Below are positions 11,690 to 24,408 of a stretch of DNA of 64,000 bases, in pieces (the first letter of the stretch is position 1; every line of letters starts with the position of its first letter). Both the position numbers and the translations under genes were made by a program. The stretch is from Erinaceus europaeus. Its lineage: Eukaryota; Chordata; Mammalia; Eulipotyphla; Erinaceidae. The DNA lies in contig NC_080179.1 of NCBI RefSeq assembly GCF_950295315.1, forward strand, positions 76,877,303-76,941,302. Direction: 5' to 3'. The notes below the pieces were generated by a model. It was not told where the DNA came from. It did not search any database and saw only the letters and a program-made list of their open reading frames with translations.

Positions 11690-14600
11690 CTAAAAATAAC
11701 GAAAATAAACTTTAGGATAAAAGCAAGACATTTGTGCCTTCTTTTGCCTTCTCTGTTTAATTGAGCCCACGTACCTGACCTGTTTCAAATGGTGAGCAAT
11801 TCTTTTGCTTATTTGTTTCCAAAATTATTGTCCACTTGCAAAAAAATCTTTTTGAGATAAAAGCTTATTTTTGCTTCTTATATGTAAAATGAATAGAAGA
11901 AATGTTTCCCAGGTTGAATTAACTAGAGAAAAGGGTTCCTTCCTTCCTTCCTTCCTTCCTCCCTCCCTCCCTCCCTCCCTCCCTCCCTTCCTTCCTTCCT
12001 TCCTTCCTTCCTTCCTTCCTTTGCTCCCTTTTTTCCTTCCTTCCTTCCTTCCTTCCTTCCTTCCTTCCTTCCTTCCTTCCTTCCTTTGCTCCCTTCCTTC
12101 CTTCCTTCCTTCCTTTGCTCCCTTTTTTCCTTCCTTCCTTCCTTCCTTCCTTCCTTTGCTCCCTTTTTTCCTTCCTTCCTTCCTTCCTCCCTCCCTCCCT
12201 CCCTTCCTTCCTTCCTTCCTTCCTTCCTTCCTTCCTTCCTTTGCTCCCTTTTTTCCTTCCTTCCTTCCTTCCTTCCTTCCTTCCTTCCTCCCTCCCTCCC
12301 TTCCTTCCTTCCTTCCTTCCTTTGCTCCCTTTTTTCCTTCCTTCCTTCCTTCCTTCCTTCCTTCCTTCCTTCCTTCCTTCCTTCCTTCCTTCCATTCTCC
12401 CTTCCTTCCTTCCTGCTGGGACTTGGTGCCTGCCTGACTCTACCCCTTCTCAGGTAACCATTTCCCCCCTTCTTTTTGATAGAGAGAGGAGAGGGGAAGA
12501 TGAAGCATGGAGGGTGAAAGAGGCAGAGAGAAGATGGGATACCAGCGACCTCGCTCCACTGTTCATCATTCACAAAGCTTCCCCCTGCAGGTGGGGAGCA
12601 GGAGCTAGCAGCCTGGCCCTCACTCATGGTAATGTGCACTCCACCAGTTGGGCCTCTACTGACCTCCCACCCTGGCACTGTTTCTCACAGTCCTTGCTGG
12701 GTTCCTTCTCTGAGGACTGTCTACAAAAGAATGATTGTTCCTGAAAATGTTGGCATCTGAAAATACCTTCTTCAGGTAATAGCTGATACTCCACACCTTT
12801 TTAAAGGCCTGCTCCAGCCCCACCTGCTCTTTAATTGTCTGACCAATAATTTTGGGGGGCAAAGTTGGCTATTTTAACATATAATCAACATCTGGCTCAT
12901 CTGAATTTCACACAGTGAATGTTTCGGTGTCTGTCTCATGTTTGGGACATATTTTTTCACTGTTTTAATTTATCAGGACATTTTCATACTAACTTTATCC
13001 ACTGTTTATCTGAAAAGCAAATCTATTTGGATTTACCCTGGATTTTATCTGGCAATCCTACAGCATAATCCTCTAGACTGATCCTTGTATCACTCCACTT
13101 CTCCACTGAAAATCACTGTCTTGACTAATAATCCCATGATTTCTACGTCCTCTAAGTATTTGTCTTCTAAATATACATCTGCAGCCATTCCCTCTAATCC
13201 TGACATTTACGCTAAATTGTTTATGTAACTTTTCTCCTTAGGAGGTTAATGAGTTGTTCCCATATTCAAAGAGCCCATCACCAAATCTTTACTTAGCATC
13301 CTAAACTGAGAATCTGTCCTCACTTCCACAGAGACACTAGATCCTTAACTCACCACTATCTTTCACCTAAACTTGCTGAGTAATGACCTAACTTTGTTGG
13401 CCTTGTTTCCTGTTTTCAGCCTCCTACAGAAGTCCAGTTAAGATAGAAACCTGATTATGTTGTTCCCATGCTGAACATCTTTAACAGCTGTCAGATTTAC
13501 TTTGAACAAAGGCTGAATTTACTTCATGGACTTCATTAAAGCCCAGAATAACCTGACTCTGAAATCTTCCTTATAATCTGTCTTCCTGACACCTTTTCCT
13601 TAGCCTTACTGAAGTTCAGCTTTCTTTGTGTTTTGAGAATTCTCCGGGGGGTACTCTCATCTCATGGTCACTGCTATGTCCCCTCTTATCCAATTTCCCT
13701 TAGGCCTTTGGGCCTCTCAGCTATTTCAGGTAAATATTAGATGTCACCTCCTCCGTTTTTCATGACCACTGAACATAACACTACCTCCCTGTCATTCTCC
13801 TTTCCCTTACAGTTAGAACTTCATGGTTTTTTTCTTACTTACATGTTCATTCATGCCATACTGTCTAGTTTTTACCATCTATAAGTTGGAAATCTTATTG
13901 AATGGTAATCCATAAGAGCAATTAGGCTATTTTTCTGCAGTGTTTGTTCTGTGCTACATACCCTCATGAGTTTATCAAGTAAGAGTGGGTATTTACAAAG
14001 GGCCATGACAAATGGACAATGCTACTACCTCTAAAAGTATTTTAAAATGTCTGTGAGAAGTAATCCTCAGTATTAATGTTTCAGTTCTTCCTATTGTCCA
14101 ACCAGTATTTGAGTCTTACAAATTGGAAGTAAACAGTAAAATATTCAAATAGTGAAAACTCTCATTATGTCCACAGTACTTACAGATCGTCCGTTATGTT
14201 ACTATTTTCAACGACAGAAGCAACCATCATACACAAGGAAGCCGAGACTTACATTTAGGAAAGGCAGGGTAGATGAAGGCTTGGAGGATGGCCATGATGG
14301 TCATGAGAAGGAACCTGAGACCTTAGAACCTGAGGAAGGAAGTCTTTTGCATAACGACTATGCTGTCATCCTGACCCTATGAGAGACTTTGAACACTAGA
14401 CTTGCAAACAGAAATGAGAGATGCATTACCACATGCCTTTAACAAGCACCCATAAACTGAAGGAAATGACAAAGTAAACTGCATCTAGAAGCTAGGTTAC
14501 ACTACTTGTCAGATACATGGTTTTGGGAAGCATGTATCAAGAACTCACTCTTTGACTGCGGACTCACAGAACACTTTTCAGAGGATATTTTAGGCTCTTG

Positions 14601-14749
14601 AATTAGGACATAAGGACTTGGGCTGTGGCAGCTGGGTTCAAACTGACAGCCCCCTACCTGTGTGGGGAAGGTTTCACAAGCAGTGAAGCTGTCTGTGGTG
14701 CAGGTGTCTTTCTCTCATGTTCTTTTTGTCCTATTGAATAATACATAAG

Positions 14750-14784
<35 letters not shown>

Positions 14785-17700
14785 GAGGGGGTGGAGAGAA
14801 AGGAAGGAAGGAAAAAGAAAGAAAAGAATGAAAGAATGGAAGGAAGGAAGGAAGGCTGGAAGGAAAGAAGGGAGAAAAACTGTATGGTAGGGCCTCTTCC
14901 AGGAGCATAGCCATGCAGTAACAGGGAACAGAAAGGATCCCTCCCCAAACCACAAATATCTACAGTGATAAACCTCATCAAAGCTGGCAGCTACAACTAA
15001 GATATCCACAGCCCCAGGCGGGTGCTCCTATGCTTGGTTGGGGTGAGAAGGAGCACGGGTGTGTGGGAAAACAGCAGACCTTCCACTCTAGGCCACACAG
15101 CTCAACACCATTTTTGCCTCTATCTGCAACTGGAAGCTGGTGGAGAGAGAAGACACTTTGCTACATTGTGATCCTTGACACTGGGATTAGAGTCTTCTGA
15201 ATTTCATGGAAGGGCTTGTGAAAAGAAAGAAAGAGAAAGAAAATTCACCACCATAAGCTGTTCAAATTTAAAAGCAATTTCCAGAAGCTGGTGGCAACAG
15301 CAGCCAAGCTGCCAAAGGGCATTTTGTCCTTGAACACAGCTAGATCCCAGAAGCAACCCCCTGAGGTGTGATTACAGATTAAATGCATACAGAGAAGGTA
15401 TATATACACAACACAAAAACACAGAAGATAAATAAATGATAAATAAACAGTCTTCAAGCCCAGCCCCCAACCCCTATGCAGTTCAATTAAATAAACAAAG
15501 AGAAGGCTAGAGATCACAATAATATCACCACTTGCTGGCCAACAATATCCAGCACAGTAAGTGCACAGCCAAGGTAGGGACAAGCAACTATGCCTTTTCA
15601 CACATACAGAAAGGAAACAGAGGAACTCCAAGAAATTCCAGGCACAAAGAGCTTACCAGAGAGACTACAGAGAGCTCAATATGAGAAATCTCCAAGAATC
15701 TAAGTGAGAATTAAAAGAGCATTTTACTATGGAATTAAGACACATAAACAAAGAAATCAGAACAGAATTTGCAAAGAAACTACAAATATTGAAAGAAGAA
15801 CTTTAAGCAGAATTCACTAAACAGGAATAATGAAAGAAAAGCTTCAAACAGAACAACAGGGAATGAAAGACACTTTGAGTGAAATTCAAGCTCACGTAGG
15901 AGGCTTAGGAAGTAGACTCACACATAAAAAAGAATTTCAAATTGCAAATATACAAGCTACAATTAGTATACTCTTTCAATTTAGAGATGAGGAAGAGGAA
16001 ATGTTTAGAAAGAATGAAGTGATGTTCTGTGAAATCGCAGATTCCATCAAAAGGTTGAATGTAAGAGTGATAGGGATATCTGAGAATGAAGACCAGGTCA
16101 AAGGATTAGGGATAATTTTCAGAACAATTTTAGCTGAGAATTTCCCTCACCTAGGCAATCCTCAGAACACACTTATTCAGGAAGCACGCCAATCACGCAG
16201 GTTCAAAAATTCAAAATGACCAACAGCAAGGCACATTATTGTAAAACTATCAAAACTCAATGACAAGGAAAAAAATTTCAGGCTGCTAGGGAAAGGAAAG
16301 AAGTTACGTACAAAGGTAAAGCTACCAGGTTTTCACCATATTTCTCCTCACAAACCCTAAAGGCAAGGAGATGCAATGACATAGTCAAAGTAACCAAGGA
16401 AAAAGGATTCCAGACACAAATTTTGTATCCTGCAAACCTATCCTTCAAATCTGAGGGAGAAATAAAGGTTTTCTCAAATATTCTAAAACTAAAGGAATTT
16501 TCCGCAATTAAACCCATCTTATAGGAAATACTGAATGGAGCCCTATAATAAAGGAGGAAGCAAAAGAGTACATGTTCTAAGCAAGATGAATAGCAGTAGA
16601 CTAGCAATAACACAATAAAAATAGGAAATAACAACAAGGAAATAGGGGAGGGTGTTAAAGGACAAAGCAGCTCTATCAAATGTTTGCTAACCAAGATCAA
16701 CTTAAAAAAGACTTTTATAAATACATGGTGCTAGTTATTATACATGTTAACCACAAAACAAAACAGGCTAGCTATCAAATTCAAGCAAAACTGTCATAGT
16801 TGTGTGCCCTAGAAACATGGCTAAAACGAATTTTCTAGCTTTCTTCTACCTCACATACCTAATCTCATCTGCTCTATTCCTACTTTTTGGCTCCTGTTCA
16901 TTAACCATTTTGTCTTAGTTTATGTCCTGCCACCTTCCAGACACCAGGTTACAGATTTCATCCTGATTTCTACCATGATTTCATCCTGAATTCTCTGGGT
17001 AGACAACCTCACCAGTGTGTCCTGGAACCTCTCCTCTCCAGAGCTCTGACCCACTAGGGAAAAATAGAAACAGGCTGGGGTATAGATTGACCTGCCAATG
17101 CCCATGCACAGTGGAAAAGCAATTACAAAAGCCAGAACTCCTACCTCTGCTCTCCCAAAACAACCTTGATCCATACTCCCAGTGGGGGAGAAGTATCAAG
17201 AGGACTCTGGACTCCATCAGCACTCAAGAGAGAAAGAGGAGGAAAAGGAGAGGGACATTTGGAGGTAGTAATGGTATTATGAGTAACTTTTAGGGGAAGG
17301 GAGGAAGGGACCTGGAAGAAAAAAGGAGTAGTTATATACAAATGTAGACAGATAGTTGTAGAGAGATGATAGTTGGCCCATGTCTACAACCTTAGGAGAG
17401 CCGTGGTGGCTTACAGTGGGGAGACTGAAGATTCATAATCGAGTGGTGGGAACAATGTGCAATTATACCCCTATTGACATGTACTTTTAAAAATAAATAT
17501 TAAATCACTAGTGAAAAAAACAACTGTATGGCATAGCCAGCATATGCAAGAGTGTTGAGACAAGACTACCCTTGACTGAAACCTAGTTCATCTACACAGT
17601 AACCCTTAGACCACTTACCTTTCTCCGTAAGTGACACTGAGACCATCCAGAACCCCGCTGAGTTTGATCTGAAGTTCCGTGAGAATGGCACTGGCTTCAG

Positions 17701-19964
17701 CGTCCAGCTGCAAGAGAGACCACAGGCACTGTAAAGCTGCAGTTGTGAGGAAGCGTGCCTTTCCTTCTCTCTAGGGAGGTTCTTCTCACTCTAAGATAAA
17801 CATCAAACAACATATCACACACAGTTCGTTTTTTTTTTTTTTCCTTTCCTGACAGCAAATGCTAAATTCAGGAACCTCTAAAGAAACCATGAGTCCTATG
17901 AATAAAAAAAATCATACTGAGAGACACAGCATGCACACCGACAGAAGCAAGACAGCAAAGCCTTTGCTGGTTTCAGCAATGGGTGCATGGGTGCAAGGCG
18001 TGAGAATGCGGCCTCCGGAACATGCTAACATCACAGTTCAGGTCACAACCAGATATTCTAGGGCTCTGGAGTCAGTCCTGATCCTAAGTATCTTAGTTCA
18101 CTGTATGTCCTGGAATTTGCTTGACCCCAATAATATGGGATAAACCCCAAAATATGATTTAATAGACTTGACTCACTCTTGCATATTTTTCCAGCACATA
18201 TTCTTTCCATAAAAGTATACATTCAGTCTTTTATGACGGTCCTTGTTAAGCAAGCCACCAAGCCCTTGCAAGACATATCATTAAATTATTGGAACGTGAC
18301 ATCTACATGCTTTAGAGAACTCAATGCAAACTTTTTAAAAAGTCCAGACTTTGCACAGAAGGGACATGGGTCTTCAATGCAAGCTTTCTTTCTTTGTCCA
18401 CTGTTCATTGCTGTCTCTCTGTCTTTCCCATTCCCGTGGACTGCTAGAGTGTATTTCCTCATCCTTAATTTATCAGTGGTACAGTTCCATTTATTTTTTT
18501 TCTCATCTAGAGAAGTGAAGATGAGGGGAGACAATTTTTTTTCTCACCCTTATCTTCACAGGATACAACAACTAATCATTAGCCTGTTAGGTTCCAGCAG
18601 TTCTTTAAGATTTTTGTAGAAAAATCCTTTAGTACATGCAAACCGCATCACCACATCTCTCGCTTCTTCTTTTTTGTTGTTTTATAGAAGGTGAGAGACA
18701 GAAACATATAGGAGAGAAGAAGACAGTGTGAGCCCTGAAGCACTGTTTGACCATGTACAGAGAGAGCTTCTCTGCTGAGACCAGGCCCTTTTCATGGCAG
18801 CCTGTGCACTCTAACGGGTGAGCAAGCATCCAGAAGTTTCTCTGCCAAAACCTCAATTCCAAGAAAAGTGTGACCCAACTTGAACTCTGTATGCTCCTCT
18901 TGTGTTTTGTTTTGTGTATCATCATTTTCTATCTTTATGTCCTCCTTATTTTTGTCACTTGTCCTAAAAGAGGCAGAACCTACATGTATGTTACAAAGAA
19001 AGCAGAACCAATAACAAATGGAAAAAAAAAGTCAGCACTTAGAGCTATATACTTATTGGCATCTAGTCCCTCCACTCTGGATTGCTAAGAAAGTTTTTGT
19101 GCTTATATGCACAGAACCGTACAACTATAATATTTTCCAGAAACCATATAGTGCAACTTTCCTTTATACAGGTGGGAAAAATCATTATCCAGAGAATGTG
19201 CCAACCACATATGGGGCTACAGTAAACTGCAAAGCAATACTCTTGCTGGGGAGAGAGCATAGTAATTATGCAAAAGATCTTCATGTCGGAGGCTTCCAGG
19301 TTCCAGCTTTAATCCCTGGCACCACCATAAAACAGCTGAGTACAGCTCTGGGGAAAGAAAAAAAAAATAGAAAGAAAGGAAGGAGGGAAAAGAAACAAAA
19401 CAAAGCCACTATATTGCAACTTTTATTTGAAGGATATTTTCAAGTTTGAAAAGTATATGGCCGCCTCCCCAAACATAGTCTGACTTACTGTTCTGACTTC
19501 CTTAATATGTGCTCATTTCTTTGAGAGTGAGATGAAGTGTTTTTATCTATGCAGAATAAAACCCTCAGCACTGGTGCTAATAGGCACTTTTGGCTCTAAT
19601 GGTTTTTAGAAAGCTTCACGACCTGCAGACTTTGTGAGACCTAAAACATTAAAAATATTTATATATTTCTTATCACATCTTTGTCCCCTACAGAAGTAAG
19701 TAATAATAGATACTTCTAATAATGAAAAGAGCCCTGCAATTTGTTTTTATCCCAGTAAAGATATAGTCAATTCACATTCTCTGTTATCTAATGACAGCTA
19801 ATGTATACTCTATAACATTTTTGTAGTTGTTGCGAAACAGATACAACAGCGGGCTCCACTCATGGCCACGTTCACAAATAAGCTGAGTCTCTGTTTACGT
19901 TCAAGGCAGAGGTGAGACAGATCCATCTGCCACTGGGCTGTTGCCGTTAGAAATGGATATTTTA

Positions 19965-20015
<51 letters not shown>

Positions 20016-23000
20016 AGAGAGAGACTACATATATATATATATATAGATATATATATATAGAGAGAGAGAGAGGGAGGAAACAGAGAGGGAGAGGGAGAGA
20101 GACAGAGACAGAGAGGAGAGAGAAAAGGAGAGGGAGAGGGAGAGAGACAGAGACAGAGAGGGAGAGAGAGACAGACAGAGAGAGAGGAGAGAGAGGAGGG
20201 AGAGAGAGACAGAGAGATGAGAGAGAAGGAGAGGGAGAGAGATACAGAGAGACAGAGGTAGGCAGAGGGAGAGGAGAGGAGGAGAGGAGAAGAGAGGAGA
20301 GGAGGAGAGGAGAGGAGAGGAGAGGAGAGGAGAGGAGAGGAGAGGAGAGGAGAGGGAGACTAAGCTTCCTTCAGTGCCATGGGGGCTGGGCTAGAACCTG
20401 GGTTGTACGCATCACAAAGCAGTGTACTACCCAGGTGAGCTATTTTCCAGCCCCTGGTGGTGCTCTAGGAGTGAAGAGCAGCCATTCTCAGACTGCAGTC
20501 CTCTGACCAGTGGCTCAAGTTGCTCCTGGCCATTTGACTAGACACCCCGAATCCAAGACGTTTCCTAAGCTCTCCAGGCAGTTCCGATGTGTGCTGAAGT
20601 TCCGCAGTTGTTGACATCAGGTTTATTTTCTTTGAAGGAATGGCTTGTAATCTTCCACTGCTCAGCATGAATAAAATTCAGAGTCTGTGACAGAGGTCAG
20701 CTTCTGTCCTCTCTCTTCAGGGGTGTTATTTCACTGAAGACTGAATTCATTGTGAGGAAGTTCAATCGTCTACACAGACGCCTGTGGGCAGTCAGACAAA
20801 CTGTCTAACTGCCATCAAATTCCTCATTAGGAAATAAAATGTAATATAGAAAAAGGTATCTGAGGCCAAACCTCAGTAGGCTGTTCAATAAAACATCACT
20901 TTGTTCAGCGGATGCCAAGCCCCAGGCCCCTGCATGGAAGATCTATCAGAATGAGGTGAATTCAGAGACTTGCGCTTTTTTTCTGGGACATAGCGATCGA
21001 CAGTAACATGAGTGCTGCACCTGTAGTCTGCTTGTACTCAGCACCAGGAGAATGTCACTAAGCAAACAAACTCTCCAGACATATCCTCCTCTCTTTCTGT
21101 CCTAAAGGTCCTTGTAGTTAATGTCTGGAATCTGGAGTTTATCAGTAGGGCCAAAGAAGTATAGACAACTACGGTTTCTGTTCATTCTGTGTGATTACAA
21201 CTCCATGGTACGGTGAAGGAGCAGTGTATCTGTTTATTGGTACCACCATGATGATTCTTCTAAATCAATGACAGCAAGTTCTTTTTTTTTTAATCATTCT
21301 TTTTTTAAAAATTTTTGTTATTGTTGTAGTCATTGTTGGGTAGGACAAAGAGAAATGGAGAGAGGAGGGGAAGACAGAGAGGAGGAGAGAAGGACAGACA
21401 CCTGCAGACCTGCTTCACGCCTGTGAAGGGACTCCCCTGCAGGTGGGGAGCCGGGGGCTGGAACCAGGATCCTTACACCGGTCCCTGCACTTTGCGCCAC
21501 CTGCACTTAACCCGCTGCACCACTGCCCGACTCCTAACAACAAGTTCTATGGAGCGTCCTAACCAGAATCTTAGGATGTCTTGATCTTGACATTAGTTTT
21601 ATGATGATTAAATTCCATTTTTAATGATCTGATTTCCTTTTTAATATACTTACTTAAATGGGATTATAGATCAAGGAAGCATGCTCAAGTCATTTCTTTT
21701 TGTTGTAGCAATATGTTTTTATGAAAATGAACATAAACTAGGTATTTATTTGCAGTTGGTATTTGCTGGATTATGTCATGAAGCAACCAAGAGATTTTCG
21801 TTTGCCACTGTTAGGGCTTCATCTCTCCAACTGAATTTTTTTGTTTGTTTGCAGAGAGAAATAGACAGAGACTGATATAAGGAAAGATACTGTAGCCCTG
21901 GTGTTTTCTCTAGCATGGTGGAGAAAGGGTTCACACCTGGGTGAACCGCATGGCAAAGCAGGTGCACTACCCAGGTGAGCTATCTTACAAATAGTTGTAC
22001 AAATCAAACAGTTAAAATCACATGAGCCAAGGTATATGTTTTACTTTGAGCTATATGAGCTAATATAGAATTAAAAATAGTCACTCACCAAGAAATGAAA
22101 AGTGTCACCTGCCATCATGATAATCATTTTGCAGATATTCTGTTACAAAGGGGCAGAGTGGACATTGTGGTACAACTTCTAGTTCAAGTGTAGTCCGCAT
22201 AATGGGCTCAATATATTGTTTATTTTTTAGTTGCATATATTATTTCATTTTGAGAGATTTTCAACACTGTAGCTACATAAAGATGATCTGGTATGCTTTA
22301 AAAACAACAAACACTAGAACTCACAGTCTTTTAAAAAATATTTTTATTTATTACTTGATAGAGACAGAGAGATATTGAAATTGAGAGAGGAGGGGGAAAG
22401 AGAGAGAGAGAGAGAAACAGACACCTGCAGCCCTGATTCACTAGTAAAGCTTTTCTCCTCCAGGTAGGGACCAGGGCCTTGAACCTGGGTCCTTGTGCAC
22501 TGTAATGTGAGAGCTTAGCCAGGTCAGCCACCACCTGGCCCCAGGACTCACAGTCTTAAGGATCATTTTTGTTTTATCATTTCCATATAATTTTCTTTGA
22601 TTTACTTATTTCTTTAATATTCTTTAGTGCGATCAGAGAATTTCTGCGCTCCAATGTGTTTTTAATTTGTATGCAAGCAAGCAGACATGTTTGCAGCTCA
22701 CTGCATATGACAATAATATTAATGATATCACTTTTTCTCTTGATGCTTCTCTGTAAATAGGGTATTGGATGAGAATGTGATACTCAGAATATTGTGCATG
22801 AGCCATTTTTAATGTGGTGCTGGGAGATGGACCCAAGACCTTGTACTTGCATAATACAACTGAGCCACATCAATTTTTCTTCTACATCTTTTGAAGAGAG
22901 GGAGAGGAAGAGGAAGAGGGAGACAGAAAGGTAGAGTGAGTGAGAGAGAGGAAGAGAGAGATAGAGAGAGAAGAGAGAGGACAGATGGAGAGAAGAGATA

Positions 23001-24353
23001 TAAGAGAGGAGAGAGGAGAGATAAAAGAGGAGAAAGGAGAGAAGGGAGAGAAGGGAGAGAAAGGAGAGAGGAGAGAGAAGAGATAAAAGAGAGGAGAGAT
23101 AAGAGGAGAAAGGGAGAAAAAGGAGAGAGAGAAAGGAGAGATGAGAGAGAAGAGATAAAGGAGAGGAGAGATAAAAGAGAGGAGAGATGAGAGAGAGAGA
23201 GATAAAAGAGTGGAGAGAGGAGAAAGGAGAGAGAGAGAGAAAGGAGAGAGAAAGGAGAGAGAGGGAGAGAGAGACTTCCTATGAGTGCCCTTGCTGTAGC
23301 TCATGGCACACTGAATCAGGGCTGTGCACATGGGAAGGCATCTGTTCTACCTTCTGCACATTCTTCTCAGCCCTGTGTGCACTTGGTCAGCAATGGCTCA
23401 CAGGATTAATTTTAGAGCCCTCCACCTTGTCCACCCCGATAGCATGAATGCCCCAAGACTGTCATGGTGTTGGGTGTTAGTTCCATCTTGAGCTTCATAA
23501 AAAGTGTGGCTTTCCTACTGAGGGGGGAGAGAGTCCTGCAGAGAACAAGCAGAGGCTCACAGGCAGCCAAGCTCAGGCAGCAAAGAGCTACAGTGCCATG
23601 CAGCCGGGCAGCGCTGGGCACATCACTAGAGCCAGGCCAGGCCCGGCACAGAGCCCCGGGCAGCGCTGGGCACATCACTAGAGCCAGGCCAGGCCCGGCA
23701 CAGAGCCCCGGGCAGCGCTGGGCACATCACTAGAGCCAGGCCAGGCCCGGCACAGAGCCCCGGGCAGCGCTGGGCACATCACTAGAGCCAGGCCAGGCCC
23801 GGCACAGAGCCCCGGGCAGTGCTGGGCACATCACTAGAGCCAGGCCAGGCCCGGCACAGAGCCCCGGGCAGCGCTGGGCACATCACTAGAGCCAGGCCAG
23901 GCCCGGCACAGAGCCAGCTCCCCAACCTGCGGCTGATCGCTTATCAGAGCGAGGGTACAAGCTGCCATTCACTTTTTCTATAGCGAGAGCGTGGGGTGAC
24001 ACAATAAGAAATTCTCCAGAGAACAGGCACGTGGAATAGGTTTACGGGTTCACAATACCCATAAAGTCTGATAACCAGCTCCACTGTGAAAAGAAAGTGG
24101 GGATTGGTAGCAGCACAGCAAACCTCTAGCACGCGCTGTCTAAACCTTTCTTATGAAAGGGTGAATCCTGCCTTCCTCCATCAACTTCTTTCTCAGCTTC
24201 ACAGGAGCCCCAAATTAAGGAAGCCATTTAGATCAGGACAAACATAGACGACAGTATAGGCAGGGATTTGTATTTTAGTTTGGGGTGCTGGTGCCTAGCA
24301 GCTCTAGTGTTCAACACACCCACCCTGGCATCATTCTGCATTAGTGGAACTTT

Positions 24354-24408
<55 letters not shown>

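Noticed and set aside
11871..12678. Several long frames encoding Pro-Ser-Phe or Lys-Glu-Gly-Arg repeats
   Set aside because: They are translations of the CTTC microsatellite, open in many frames on both strands.
15245..15631. 128-codon minus-strand frame with hydrophobic stretches
   Set aside because: Lies antisense to the probable HAL1 5' region, with no known domain and no splice signals. A chance frame.
20012..20506. Arg/Glu-rich frame of about 160 codons
   Set aside because: It is the translation of the TA/GA microsatellite and a SINE head, with no splice or conservation evidence.
22882..23331. Ser/Leu-rich frame on the minus strand
   Set aside because: Low-complexity polypurine tract, not a gene.
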